64,000 bases of DNA from Virgifigura sp964551315 (GTDB taxonomy: Bacteria; Pseudomonadota; Alphaproteobacteria; Dongiales; Dongiaceae), in assembly GCA_964551315.1 (NCBI GenBank), contig CAZKCM010000004.1, positions 62,001 to 126,000 on the forward strand. The letters run 5' to 3'. Shown here piece after piece: positions 35,543 through 44,903 of the stretch (within the stretch, counting starts at the first letter, position 1; each line of letters begins with the position of its first letter). The translations under genes and the position numbers were made by a program. Below the pieces are notes generated by a model. The model worked only from the letters and a program-made list of their open reading frames with translations. It had not been told where the DNA came from and did not search any database.

Positions 35543-37816
35543 ATGGCCACCGACATAGCGGCGTCGCCCGCCAGACTGATCCGACGGCTTACGCGCTGGG
35601 GACGGGCCGTCCGTCTTGAGCGTAAGCTCGCGGTTACGCTGCTCGTCGGCGCCCTGCTGTCCGGCGTGGCGACATATCTGGCAATGACCGGCGCGTTCGG
35701 GATCACCCCGAAGCCGGACACCATCCTGCTCCTCCTCCTCCTGAACCTGATCGTCCTGCTGCTTCTCGGAACGGTGGTGGCGCGGCGGCTGGTGCTGCTG
35801 TGGATGGAGCGGCGGCGCGGGCTTGCCGGCGCGAAGCTTCATGCGCGTCTGGTTCTGCTGTTCAGCCTGGTGGCGGTGACGCCGACCATCATCGTCGCCA
35901 CGTTCTCCGCACTGTTTCTGAACCTTGGCATGGACGCCTGGTTCAGCGAGCGCGTGCGGACCGCCGTCAAAGGCTCGCTGATCGTCGCCCAGGCTTATTT
36001 GGAGGAACATCAGCAGCGCGTGGGCGCCGAGGCGCTGGCGATGGCGGGCGACCTCCGCCGGGAGGGCCCCATTCTCGTGTCCAACCGGCAGCGCATCGAG
36101 CAGGTCATGCGGCTGCAGTCGACGCTGCGCTCGCTCGACGAGGCGGTGATCATCAACGGTGACGGCGACATTCTCGCCCGGGCCGGCTACAGCCTGATGC
36201 TCGAGTTCGATCCCGATCTGCCGTCCTGGGCAATCGATCGGGCGCGCCGCGACGAGGTGGTGGTCCTGTCGAGCGATACGGACGACCGGGTGCGGGCGCT
36301 CGTGCAGATCGACAAGTCCGCCGATACCTTCCTCTATGTCGGCCGCGTCGTCGACGGCCGCGTTCTGAGCCACCTCGATAAGACGGAGGGTGCGGCGCGC
36401 CTCTACGAGCGACTGGAGGGGCAGCGGTCGGGACTGCAGATCACCTTTGCCCTGATCTTCGTGGTTCTCGCGCTGCTGCTTCTGTTCGCGGCCATCTGGG
36501 TCGCGCTGATCGTCGCGACGCAGATGGTGCGGCCGATCAGCAGCCTGGTCGCGGCGGCCGAGCGGGTCAGCACCGGCGACCTGTCGGTGCGGGTGCAAGA
36601 GGGGTCAACGAAGGCGGACGAGATTGGCACCCTCAGCCGCGCGTTCAACCGCATGGCGGAGCAGCTCGAGAGCCAGCGCGGAGAGCTGATCGACGCCAAC
36701 CGTCAGCTCGAAGAGCGCAGCCGGTTCACCCGCCTGGTCCTTTCGGGCGTGTCTGCGGGCGTGATCGGGCTCGACGTTCACGGCCGCATCAACCTGCCAA
36801 ACCGATCGGCAGCGGAACTGCTGGGGACCGACCTCGAAGGCCGGATCGGGCAGGATCTGGCGGCGGTGGTGCCGGAGATGGCAGAGCTTGTCGACGCCGC
36901 GCGCCGCCGGCCCAATCGGATGGCCGAGCGCCAGATCCAGCTGATGCGGGCCGGGCAGGCTCGGACGCTTCTCGTCCGGGTCGTCGCTGAAGTGGGCGAG
37001 GTGGGGCTGCAGGGCTTCGTCGTCACCTTCGACGACGTGACCGAGCTTCTCTCCGCGCAGCGCAAGGCGGCGTGGGCGGACGTTGCGCGACGGATCGCGC
37101 ACGAGATCAAGAACCCGCTGACGCCCATACAGCTCTCCGCGGAGCGGCTGAAACGCAAGTACCTCAAGGAAATCAAGAGCGACCCGGACACCTTCACCGT
37201 CTGCACCGACACGATCGTTCGCCAGGTCGGCGACATCGGACGCATGGTCGACGAGTTCTCATCCTTCGCCCGGATGCCCGCGCCGGTCATTCGGCCGGAG
37301 GACGTCGTCCAGCTGTGCGAGCAAGCCGTCTTCCTGCAGAAGAACGCCCATCCCGCCATCGCTTACAAGGTGGATTTCCCGGGTAAGGCGGTGACAGTCC
37401 CGTGCGATGCGCGCCAGATCGGCCAGGCGCTCACGAACCTGCTGCAGAACGCCGCCGATTCGATCGCCGCGCGCGGGGAAGCGGAAGGCCCCGCGAAGCG
37501 TCCGAAAGGGGAGATCCTCGTCCGGGTTGTGCAGGGCGTCGGAGAGGTCGTCATCGCGGTCGAGGACAATGGCCGCGGCCTGCCGACGCATGACCGGGAG
37601 CGTCTGACCGAGCCCTATGTCACCACCCGCGCCAAGGGGACCGGCCTTGGGCTCGCGATCGTCAAGAAGATCATGGAAGACCATGGCGGCAATCTGATAT
37701 TGGACGATCGGGAAGGGGGCGGCGCGTCGGTCAGGCTCGTTTTCAACGCAGCCCCGATCGAGGGCGAAGAGGCCCACCCCGAAGAACAAACCGTATCGTT
37801 GGCTCATGGCGCGTGA
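35543..37816 (+). CDS. ntrY: Membrane sensor kinase NtrY
   Basis: Sensor partner of NtrX, linked in alphaproteobacteria to nitrogen, redox and cell-envelope control. 757 residues: three N-terminal hydrophobic helices within about residues 30-135, a periplasmic region, a further helix near 300-330, HAMP domain (RPISSLVAAAERVSTGDLSV), PAS domain (about 400-510), phosphoacceptor helix RIAHEIKNPLTPIQLSAERL, N-box LTNLLQNAADSIA and G-box AKGTGLGLAIVKKIMEDHGG. It starts 65 nt after ntrC and overlaps ntrX by 11 nt. Confidence 0.97.
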   Translation: MATDIAASPARLIRRLTRWGRAVRLERKLAVTLLVGALLSGVATYLAMTGAFGITPKPDTILLLLLLNLIVLLLLGTVVARRLVLLWMERRRGLAGAKLHARLVLLFSLVAVTPTIIVATFSALFLNLGMDAWFSERVRTAVKGSLIVAQAYLEEHQQRVGAEALAMAGDLRREGPILVSNRQRIEQVMRLQSTLRSLDEAVIINGDGDILARAGYSLMLEFDPDLPSWAIDRARRDEVVVLSSDTDDRVRALVQIDKSADTFLYVGRVVDGRVLSHLDKTEGAARLYERLEGQRSGLQITFALIFVVLALLLLFAAIWVALIVATQMVRPISSLVAAAERVSTGDLSVRVQEGSTKADEIGTLSRAFNRMAEQLESQRGELIDANRQLEERSRFTRLVLSGVSAGVIGLDVHGRINLPNRSAAELLGTDLEGRIGQDLAAVVPEMAELVDAARRRPNRMAERQIQLMRAGQARTLLVRVVAEVGEVGLQGFVVTFDDVTELLSAQRKAAWADVARRIAHEIKNPLTPIQLSAERLKRKYLKEIKSDPDTFTVCTDTIVRQVGDIGRMVDEFSSFARMPAPVIRPEDVVQLCEQAVFLQKNAHPAIAYKVDFPGKAVTVPCDARQIGQALTNLLQNAADSIAARGEAEGPAKRPKGEILVRVVQGVGEVVIAVEDNGRGLPTHDRERLTEPYVTTRAKGTGLGLAIVKKIMEDHGGNLILDDREGGGASVRLVFNAAPIEGEEAHPEEQTVSLAHGA

Positions 37817-39203
37817 CATCCTGATCGTCGACGACGAGGCGGATATCCGGCTTCTCATCGCCGGAATCCTGGCCGACGAAGGCTTTCAGACGCGAGAGGC
37901 GGCCGACAGCGTTTCGGCGCTCGAGGCTATTCGCGCCCGCCGGCCTAGTCTCGTCATCCTGGACATCTGGCTGCAGGGCAGCCCTATGGACGGCATCGAA
38001 GTGCTCGACGTCATCAAGCGCGAGCATCCGACCGTCCCCGTGGTGATGATCAGCGGTCACGGCACGATCGAGACCGCGGTCGCTTCCATCAAGCGCGGCG
38101 CCTACGACTTCATCGAAAAGCCGTTCAAGGCCGACCGCCTTCTGCTGGTCATCGAGCGCGCCATCGAGGCCGCGCGCCTGAAGCGGGAGAACGAGGAACT
38201 GCGGCTCCGCGCGGGCGGAGAGGCCGAGTTGATCGGTGATTCTTCGGCCATCAATCAGGTCCGCCAAGCGATCGACCGCGTCGCCCCGACCGGCAGCCGC
38301 GTCCTGATCACCGGTCCCGCCGGCGTCGGCAAGGAGGTCGCCGCGCGGCTGCTGCACCGCCGATCGCGGCGCGCGAACGGGCCCTTCGTCGTCCTGAACT
38401 GCGCGGCGATGCATCCGGACCGGCTCGAGGTCGAGCTGTTCGGCACGGAAGGGGACGGCAACAGCCCGGTGAAGATCGGAACCTTCGAGCAGGCGCACGG
38501 AGGCACCTTGCTGCTCGACGAGGTGGCCGACATGCCGCTTGAGACCCAAGGCAAGATTGTCCGCGTCCTTCAGGACCAGAATTTCCTGCGGGTCGGTGGC
38601 AGGACCCGGGTCGAGGTCGATGTCCGGGTCATCGCGTCAACCAATCGCGATCTGTCCAACGAGATGGCGGCGGGACGGTTCCGCCAGGACCTGTTCTACC
38701 GGCTCAATGTCGTGCCCATCCGCATTCCGCCGCTCCGCGAGCGGCGCGACGACATCCCGACCCTCGTGCGCTATTTCCTGACGCGCTCGGCCGAGGTCGC
38801 CGGCCTGCCCGCACGTGCGATTGGCGAGGACGCCATGATCGCCCTCCAGTCCTACGACTGGCCGGGCAACGTGCGGCAGCTCCGCAACGTCATCGACTGG
38901 CTTCTGATCATGGCGCCTGGCGAAGCCGGAGACGTCATCCGGGCCAACATGCTGCCGCCGGATATCGGCAGCATTGCACCGGCCGCGCTGCGGACCAGCG
39001 ACGGCAGCGAGGTGATGTCCCTGCCGCTGCGCGAGGCCCGGGAGGTCTTCGAGCGGCACTATCTGGATGCGCAGATGATGCGGTTCGGCGGCAACATTTC
39101 GCGGACGGCGGCCTTTATCGGGATGGAGCGTTCGGCCCTCCATCGCAAGCTCCGGTCGCTCGGCCTCGGCGGCTCCGAGCGACCGTCGAAGACCGACGGA
39201 TGA
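37806..39203 (+). CDS. ntrX: Response regulator NtrX (AAA+ domain lacking GAFTGA)
   Basis: Regulator phosphorylated by NtrY. 465 residues: receiver with Asp in LVILDIWLQGSPMDG, AAA+ domain with Walker A GPAGVGKEVAARLL and Walker B GGTLLLDEVADM, then a Fis-type helix-turn-helix (GGNISRTAAFIGMERSALHR). Where sigma-54 activators have ELFGHEKGAFTGA, this protein reads ELFGTEGDGNSPVKIG, so the sigma-54-contacting loop is absent. It may therefore act as a classical DNA-binding regulator rather than a sigma-54 activator. It overlaps ntrY by 11 nt. Confidence 0.96.
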   Translation: MARDILIVDDEADIRLLIAGILADEGFQTREAADSVSALEAIRARRPSLVILDIWLQGSPMDGIEVLDVIKREHPTVPVVMISGHGTIETAVASIKRGAYDFIEKPFKADRLLLVIERAIEAARLKRENEELRLRAGGEAELIGDSSAINQVRQAIDRVAPTGSRVLITGPAGVGKEVAARLLHRRSRRANGPFVVLNCAAMHPDRLEVELFGTEGDGNSPVKIGTFEQAHGGTLLLDEVADMPLETQGKIVRVLQDQNFLRVGGRTRVEVDVRVIASTNRDLSNEMAAGRFRQDLFYRLNVVPIRIPPLRERRDDIPTLVRYFLTRSAEVAGLPARAIGEDAMIALQSYDWPGNVRQLRNVIDWLLIMAPGEAGDVIRANMLPPDIGSIAPAALRTSDGSEVMSLPLREAREVFERHYLDAQMMRFGGNISRTAAFIGMERSALHRKLRSLGLGGSERPSKTDG

Positions 39204-39242
39204 CCGGCATGGCGCGCATCCAGTCCCGGGGGACATTGACCC

Positions 39243-40619
39243 ATGAAAGTGATCGTCTGCGGCGCGGGGCAGGTCGGGTCCAACATCGCCCGCTACCTCG
39301 CCAGCGAAAAGAACGACGTCACGATCATCGATCAGGACACGGCGCTCATCGAGAAGATCAGCGACAGCCTGGACGTCCAGGGCGTTGTCGGATTCGCATC
39401 GCATCCGGACGTGCTGGAGCGGGCCGGCGCACGCGATGCGGATCTGATCATCGCGGTGACCTATTCCGATGAGGTGAACATGGTCGCCTGCCAGGTGGCG
39501 CATTCGCTGTTCGACGTGCCGACGAAGATTGCCCGGATCCGGCAACAGAGCTACCTGCAGCCGATCTGGGCTGATCTCTTCAGCCGGAACCATATGCCCA
39601 TCGACGCGATCATTTCGCCGGAGATCGAGGTCGCCCGGGCCATCAACCGCCGCCTCTCCATTCCCGGCGCCTTCGACGCGATCCCGCTGTCCGATGGCAA
39701 GATCACCCTGATCGGCGTCCGATGCGATGCCGAATGCCCGGTCATCAACACTCCGCTGCGGCATCTGACCGCACTGTTCCCGGATCTGCACATCACGGTG
39801 GTCGGCATCATCCGGGGCGATCGCAAGTTCGTGCCGACCGGCGACGACGAGATGCTGACGGGCGACGAGGTCTACTTCGTGGCCGACAGCGCCCATCTCG
39901 ACCGCGCCCTGGCGGCCTTCGGGCACGAGGAACCGGCGGCGCGGCGGCTGATCATCGTCGGCGGCGGCCACATCGGGCTTTTCCTGGCGCATACGATCGA
40001 GGAGGAGCACCGGGATTTCGACGTCAAACTGATCGAGATCGATCGCAAGCGCGCCGAGTTCGTCGCCCAGGAGCTCACCCGGACGGTGGTCATCCAGGGC
40101 GATGCGCTGGACATCGAGATCCTGACCGAGGCGAACGTCAAGGCGACGGAGACGATCATCACCGTCACCAACGACGACGAGGTCAACATCCTGGCCTCGC
40201 TGCTCGCCAAGCGGTACGGCGCGCAGCGCTCGATCACGCTCATCAACAACACGACCTACGCGCCGCTGATGGGCAGCCTGGGTATCGATGCCGTGGTCAG
40301 CCCGCGCGGCATCACCGTCTCCACCATTCTGCAGCACGTCCGTCGCGGCCGCATCCGCTCGGTCCATTCCTTGGGCGAGGGGTTCGGCGAGATCATCGAG
40401 GCGGATGCCCTGGAGACGTCCCGGCTCGTCGGGGTTCCGATCCGCGAGGCAAAACTGCCGGAGGGCGTCATCATCGGCGCTCTCGTCCGCGACGGCGAAG
40501 TCATCATTCCGCGCGGCGACACGGTGGTGCGCATCAACGATCGCGTCGTCCTGTTCGCCGCCGCGGATGCCGTTCGCAAGGTCGAGAAGATGTTCTCGGT
40601 CCGACTGGAATTCTTTTGA
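39243..40619 (+). CDS. trkA: Trk potassium uptake regulatory protein TrkA
   Basis: Peripheral NAD(H)-binding gating subunit for TrkH/TrkG potassium channels. 458 residues form two RCK_N/RCK_C pairs, the first opening VIVCGAGQVGSNIARYLASE and the second IIVGGGHIGLFLAHTIEEE near residue 235; each ends in a TrkA-C domain. No trk channel gene lies in the window. Its place after ntrYX is conserved in this class and suggests co-transcription (39-nt spacer). Confidence 0.97.
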   Translation: MKVIVCGAGQVGSNIARYLASEKNDVTIIDQDTALIEKISDSLDVQGVVGFASHPDVLERAGARDADLIIAVTYSDEVNMVACQVAHSLFDVPTKIARIRQQSYLQPIWADLFSRNHMPIDAIISPEIEVARAINRRLSIPGAFDAIPLSDGKITLIGVRCDAECPVINTPLRHLTALFPDLHITVVGIIRGDRKFVPTGDDEMLTGDEVYFVADSAHLDRALAAFGHEEPAARRLIIVGGGHIGLFLAHTIEEEHRDFDVKLIEIDRKRAEFVAQELTRTVVIQGDALDIEILTEANVKATETIITVTNDDEVNILASLLAKRYGAQRSITLINNTTYAPLMGSLGIDAVVSPRGITVSTILQHVRRGRIRSVHSLGEGFGEIIEADALETSRLVGVPIREAKLPEGVIIGALVRDGEVIIPRGDTVVRINDRVVLFAAADAVRKVEKMFSVRLEFF

Positions 40620-40633
40620 TCGAGGGACTGTCT

Positions 40634-41512
40634 ATGCCGCGTCTCGCCTACGTCAATGGCCGCTACGTTCCGCACGCCCAGGCCGCCGTCCACATCGAGG
40701 ATCGGGGATATCAGTTCGCCGACGGCGTTTACGAAGTGGTGCCCGTCCATCGCGGCCGCCTGATTGACGAGGCACCGCATCTCGATCGCCTCGACAGGTC
40801 CTTGAAGGAGCTGCGGATCGACTGGCCGATGCCGCGCGCCGCCCTGCAGATGGTCGCCCGTGAACTCATCCGCCGCAACGGGCTGAACAATGGCATTGTC
40901 TATCTGCAGGTGACGCGCGGCGTCGCGCCGCGGGACCACAAGTTTCCGGCTACGAGCAAGCCCGCACTTGTCCTCACCACCAAACGCCTGAAGCCGATAC
41001 CGGAGACGCTCCTGGCCGAAGGCGTCTCGGTCATCACGATCCCCGACATCCGCTGGCAACGCTGCGACATCAAATCGATCTCGCTGTTGCCCAACGTCCT
41101 CGGCAAGCAGCAGGCTGTGGAAGCCGGCGCCTTCGAGGCCTGGCAGGTGGACGCAGAGGGCTACGTGACCGAGGGGACCTCGACCAATGCCTGGATCGTC
41201 ACGGGGGAGGGGCGGCTCGTGACGCGCAACGCCGAAGCAGCCATCCTCAATGGCATCACCCGGTTGTCGCTCCTCAGCATCGCGCGCGACGAAGGGGTGC
41301 CGTTCGAGGAGCGCCGCTTCACGGTGGCCGAGGCGAAGGCGGCGCGGGAAGCCTTCCTGACCAGCAGCAGCTCTTTCGTCCTGCCGGTTACGCGCATCGA
41401 CGGCGACCCGGTGGGCGACGGCAAGCCGGGCCCGCTTACAAAAAGGCTGCGGGAGCACTATCTGGCCTATATCGAAGGCGACGGAGCCGAGCGCCCCGGT
41501 GCGCGCGGATGA
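40634..41512 (+). CDS. dat: D-amino-acid aminotransferase (class IV PLP)
   Basis: Interconverts D-alanine or D-glutamate with keto acids, probably for peptidoglycan. ATG 40634 with GAGGGA upstream gives 292 residues. Signatures: YVNGRYVPHAQAAVHIEDRG, GYQFADGVYEVV, the PLP-lysine region SISLLPNVLGKQQAVEAGAF, EGTSTNAWIV and FLTSSSSFVLPVTRIDG. Branched-chain aminotransferases share the fold, but the N-terminus and neighbourhood favour D-amino-acid specificity. It lies 14 nt after trkA and overlaps the next gene by four bases. Confidence 0.9.
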   Translation: MPRLAYVNGRYVPHAQAAVHIEDRGYQFADGVYEVVPVHRGRLIDEAPHLDRLDRSLKELRIDWPMPRAALQMVARELIRRNGLNNGIVYLQVTRGVAPRDHKFPATSKPALVLTTKRLKPIPETLLAEGVSVITIPDIRWQRCDIKSISLLPNVLGKQQAVEAGAFEAWQVDAEGYVTEGTSTNAWIVTGEGRLVTRNAEAAILNGITRLSLLSIARDEGVPFEERRFTVAEAKAAREAFLTSSSSFVLPVTRIDGDPVGDGKPGPLTKRLREHYLAYIEGDGAERPGARG

Positions 41513-42180
41513 GCGCCGACGTCGAAGCGCCGCTGAGGCGGCCGCGAGCGATCTTGTTCGACTGGGACAACACGCTGGTCGACAACTGGCCCGTGATCCA
41601 CGACGCGCTGAACGCCACGCTGACGGCGATGGGCCATCCGCCATGGAGCCTGGAAGAAACGAAGACGCGGGTTCGTGCTTCGCTGCGCGACAGCTTCCCG
41701 CAGATGTTCGGCAACCGATGGCGCGAAGCGGAGCAGATCTACTACGATGCCTTCTCGGCCAGCCATTTGCGCCGGCTGCGGGAGATGCCGGGCGCCGGGG
41801 CGATGCTGGCGGCACTGGCGGATCGCGGACTTTACCTCGCGGTCGTCAGCAACAAGCATGGCCGGTTCCTCAGGCTGGAGGCGGACCGACTGTCCTGGAC
41901 GGGCTATTTCGGCCGTTTGGTCGGCGCGCGCGACGCGCCGCGTGACAAGCCGGCGGTCGAGCCCGTCGATCTGGCACTGTCCGGGAGCGGGATCCCGCGC
42001 GGCGCCGATGTCTGGTTCGTCGGCGACACGGAAATCGACATCGAATGCGCCGCCAATGCCGCTTGCGTGCCGATTCTGATGCGGGCGGCCCCTCCGGGCG
42101 ACCACGAGTTCGTTCGGAGCCGCCCTGCCTGCCACGTGCCGGGTTGCGCTGCGCTGACCGCACTGATCGACGGACTCTAG
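41509..42180 (+). CDS. HAD-superfamily hydrolase (phosphoglycolate-phosphatase-like)
   Basis: Haloacid-dehalogenase-type phosphatase of 223 residues. Motif I is ILFDWDNTLVDNW (nucleophile Asp with the acid/base Asp two residues on), a helical cap follows, motif II is AVVSNKHG, and motif IV is VWFVGDTEIDIECA. The substrate cannot be read from sequence. It overlaps dat by ATGA, so it is translationally coupled to it and ends before the hfq promoter region. Confidence 0.85.
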   Translation: MSADVEAPLRRPRAILFDWDNTLVDNWPVIHDALNATLTAMGHPPWSLEETKTRVRASLRDSFPQMFGNRWREAEQIYYDAFSASHLRRLREMPGAGAMLAALADRGLYLAVVSNKHGRFLRLEADRLSWTGYFGRLVGARDAPRDKPAVEPVDLALSGSGIPRGADVWFVGDTEIDIECAANAACVPILMRAAPPGDHEFVRSRPACHVPGCAALTALIDGL

Positions 42181-42250
42181 CGGCGCCTTCTCTGGCGGCG
42201 GTGGTTTTCCTGTCCGGGAATCTGTGCTACCGATTCCCCGGGCTCCGCCG

Positions 42251-42275
42251 GGAACTTAACGAGACCGGAAGTGTT
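42251..42275 (+). promoter_or_regulatory. EcfG-type promoter motif upstream of hfq
   Basis: GGAAC (42251-42255), a 16-nt spacer, then TGTT (42272-42275). The alphaproteobacterial general-stress sigma factor EcfG recognises GGAAC-N16/17-CGTT, so one -10 base differs. It lies 95 nt upstream of the hfq start, in the right orientation. The same bases also form an inverted GGAAC/GTTCC pair, so a chance match is possible. Confidence 0.4.
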
Positions 42276-42303
42276 CCGCGGGATGCCTCTCGGTACCATT
42301 GCC

Positions 42304-42324
42304 GCGCCCAGCGGCGCTGGGCGC
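42304..42324 (+). other. Hairpin in the hfq 5' region
   Basis: A 9-bp perfect stem GCGCCCAGC / GCTGGGCGC with a GGC loop, 46 nt before the hfq ATG and followed by CCAAAA rather than T residues. It could protect or regulate the hfq leader; Hfq binding to its own leader is known in enterobacteria. Confidence 0.4.
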
Positions 42325-42370
42325 CCAAAATGACCGGGCCCCAATAACAGCACAGAAGAACGGGGAACCG

Positions 42371-42622
42371 ATGGCTGCAGAAAAATCACAAAACGTTCAG
42401 GATGTCTTTCTCAATCACATCCGCAAGAGCAAGACCCCGGTAACGATATTCCTGGTCAATGGCGTGAAGTTGCAGGGCATTGTCACGTGGTTCGACAATT
42501 TCTCGGTGCTTCTGAGGCGCGACGCGCATTCGCAGCTTGTCTACAAGCATGCGATCTCGACGATCATGCCGGCAGGACCGATTCAACTCTTCGAACCGGC
42601 CAAGGAGGCGGAAGAGGCTTAG
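42371..42622 (+). CDS. hfq: RNA chaperone Hfq
   Basis: Hexameric Sm-like protein that pairs small RNAs with mRNAs. ATG 42371 gives 83 residues beginning MAAEKSQNVQDVFLNHIRKS. Sm1 (VTIFLVNGVKLQGIVTWFDN) and Sm2 (LVYKHAISTIMP) carry the usual RNA-contact residues, including YKHAIST. The C-terminal tail is short, as in other alphaproteobacteria. hflX follows directly, and the upstream spacer of 190 nt carries a possible stress promoter and a hairpin. Confidence 0.98.
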   Translation: MAAEKSQNVQDVFLNHIRKSKTPVTIFLVNGVKLQGIVTWFDNFSVLLRRDAHSQLVYKHAISTIMPAGPIQLFEPAKEAEEA

Positions 42623-42625
42623 GCA

Positions 42626-43984
42626 TTGGGCGGTTCACGCCACGCGCGTAAAGGATCGAAAACTGCGGCACCGGCCTCGACCGACCGTGCGCTCGTCCTT
42701 TGCCCGATACTTCGGGACGAGGGGCGGGCGGATCGGCCGGCCGAGGCGCGCTTGGCCGAGGCGATGGGCCTTGCGGCCGCGATCAACCTCAAGGTGGTGC
42801 ATGGGGAAGTCGTCCGGCTCAGCCGTCGGCGGCCGGCGACTCTCCTCGGCAGCGGCGCTGTCGAAGCCTTTCGCGAGCTGATTGCCGCCGAGGAGATCGG
42901 TCTTGTCGTCGTCGATGCGCCGCTCACGCCGGTCCAGCAGCGCAATCTCGAACGCGCCTGGAACTGCAAGGTGATCGACCGCACGGGGCTCATTCTCGAG
43001 ATCTTCGGCGAACGGGCACGGACGCGCGAGGGCCAGCTTCAGGTCGAGCTGGCGGCGCTTACCTATCAGCGCAGCCGCTTGGTCCGGTCCTGGACGCACC
43101 TTGAACGGCAGCGAGGCGGTTTCGGCTTCCTGGGCGGCCCCGGCGAATCGCAGCTCGAAATCGACCGGCGGCTGATCAGTGAGCGAATCACCCGGATCCG
43201 GCGCGAGCTCGAGGACGTGAAGCGAACCCGCGGGCTCCATCGAAAGGCGCGGCGGCGCGTGCCCTATCCGGTGGTTGCGCTGGTCGGCTACACCAACGCC
43301 GGGAAATCGACCCTGTTCAACCGTCTCACGCGCGCCCAGGTGATGGCGGAAGACATGCTGTTCGCCACGCTGGATCCGACCATGCGGTCGGTCCGGCTGC
43401 CGTCGGGCCGGGACATCATCCTATCGGACACCGTCGGCTTCATCTCCGACCTGCCGACCGACCTCATCGCGGCCTTCCGGGCGACGCTGGAGGAGGTGCA
43501 GGAGGCGGATCTCGTCGTTCACGTCCGCGACGTCTCGCATCCGGAAACGGCGGCCCAGAAGCAGGACGTCCTCTCGGTCCTTCAGGATCTCGGGATCGAG
43601 ACCGGGCCCGAAGACGGGCCGATCGAGGCGCTGAACAAAATCGATCTTCTCGACGCGGCGGCGCGGGAGCAGCTCATCGCCCACAGCCGGCGGGAGCCTA
43701 ATCAGGTGCCGATTTCGGCGGCCACCGGGGAGGGCTGCGCGGAGCTGTTGGCCGCGATCGACCGCCGCCTCGCCGCTGCGCGGCAAGTGGCCGAGTTTCG
43801 CCTGGGTCACGACGAGGGCACGGCCATCGCCTGGCTCTACGATCACGGCGAAGTCCTCGGGCGCCACGAGGACGAAGCATTCTCCTATCTTCGCGTCCGC
43901 CTCGATCCGGCCGACCTCGCCCGGTTCGAGCGCCTGCGGGCGCGGCTGAACGGGGCCAACCGCCACCAGCAGGGCCCGGCCTGA
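42626..43984 (+). CDS. hflX: GTPase HflX
   Basis: Ribosome-associated GTPase that rescues or splits stalled ribosomes. It starts with TTG at 42626, nine bases after GAAGAGG inside the end of hfq, and has 452 residues. The N-terminal HflX domain includes LGSGAVEAF and VVVDAPLTPVQQRNLE, with a glycine-rich linker FLGGPGESQLEIDRR. The G domain has G1 GYTNAGKST, G3 DTVGFISDLP and G4 NKID. hfq-hflX is a widely conserved pair and translation is probably coupled. Confidence 0.96.
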   Translation: MGGSRHARKGSKTAAPASTDRALVLCPILRDEGRADRPAEARLAEAMGLAAAINLKVVHGEVVRLSRRRPATLLGSGAVEAFRELIAAEEIGLVVVDAPLTPVQQRNLERAWNCKVIDRTGLILEIFGERARTREGQLQVELAALTYQRSRLVRSWTHLERQRGGFGFLGGPGESQLEIDRRLISERITRIRRELEDVKRTRGLHRKARRRVPYPVVALVGYTNAGKSTLFNRLTRAQVMAEDMLFATLDPTMRSVRLPSGRDIILSDTVGFISDLPTDLIAAFRATLEEVQEADLVVHVRDVSHPETAAQKQDVLSVLQDLGIETGPEDGPIEALNKIDLLDAAAREQLIAHSRREPNQVPISAATGEGCAELLAAIDRRLAAARQVAEFRLGHDEGTAIAWLYDHGEVLGRHEDEAFSYLRVRLDPADLARFERLRARLNGANRHQQGPA

Positions 43985-44008
43985 GGTGCCAACCGCGCTC
44001 ATCCCTTC

Positions 44009-44821
44009 ATGACACCGGACATCGACACGGTCACGCGGCTGATCGAAGAGGTCGCCGCAGCGGAAGTTCTGCCGCGCTTCCGGCGCCTCGCAGCGGGCGA
44101 GGTTCGGGAGAAGGGGCCCGGCGACCTCGTGACCATCGTCGACGAGGCCGTAGAGGCGTGTCTCGCGACCCGCCTGACGGCACTCGTCCCGGGCAGCATC
44201 GTCGTCGGCGAAGAGGCAGCGGCGGCGGATCCGGCCGTCCTGGCAGGACTGTCGCAGCACCCTCGGGTGTGGGTCATCGATCCGCTGGACGGGACGGCGA
44301 ATTTCGCAGAAGGACGCGCCGTCTTCGCGGTCATGGTCGCCTATGTCCGCGACGGTCGGGCGGTCGCAGGCTGGATCCATGACCCCGTTCGCGGTATCAC
44401 CGCCACCGCGGCCGAGAAGGAGGGGGCTTGGCTTGCCGGCAAGCGCCTCAAGGTCGCCGATGCGCCGGCCGCGCCGGACGAAATGACCGGGACGCTGCTT
44501 GCCGGGTTCTTCGGAGCGCGCGAGCTCGGCCGCCGGATCCAGGCGCGCCGCGACCGCGTCCGGGCCAAGCGAAGCCTGCGCTGTGCCGGCCACGAGTACC
44601 TCCGGCTGGCCGAAAGGGCGATGCATTTTTGCCTGTTTTCCCGGCTGATGCCCTGGGATCACGCGGCCGGCGTGGTTATCCACGCAGAAGCCGGCGGCCA
44701 CGGTGCCTATCTCGACGGCGGCTCCTATCGGCCGGCGCGGCTGGATGCCGACGGCCTGCTGCTGGCCCCGGATCCAGAGAGCTGGCGGGCGCTGCGCGAC
44801 CTCTTGCTTGGCGACGATTGA
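44009..44821 (+). CDS. Inositol monophosphatase family protein
   Basis: Mg-dependent phosphatase of the IMPase/SuhB superfamily, 270 residues. Metal-binding motifs are VVGEEAAA (motif I Glu), WVIDPLDGTANFAEG (Asp-Pro-x-Asp-Gly) and MPWDHAAGVVIHAEAGG. Substrate could be inositol phosphate, histidinol phosphate or PAP; nothing local decides this. It starts 24 nt after hflX on the same strand. Confidence 0.9.
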   Translation: MTPDIDTVTRLIEEVAAAEVLPRFRRLAAGEVREKGPGDLVTIVDEAVEACLATRLTALVPGSIVVGEEAAAADPAVLAGLSQHPRVWVIDPLDGTANFAEGRAVFAVMVAYVRDGRAVAGWIHDPVRGITATAAEKEGAWLAGKRLKVADAPAAPDEMTGTLLAGFFGARELGRRIQARRDRVRAKRSLRCAGHEYLRLAERAMHFCLFSRLMPWDHAAGVVIHAEAGGHGAYLDGGSYRPARLDADGLLLAPDPESWRALRDLLLGDD

Positions 44822-44903
44822 ATGCGGCGCCACACGCGTTGCCGCCCACCGCTTGAGCCGGTACCATGCGCCCGCGTCAGGCAGCGTGAGAGGCACAAGG
44901 GCG

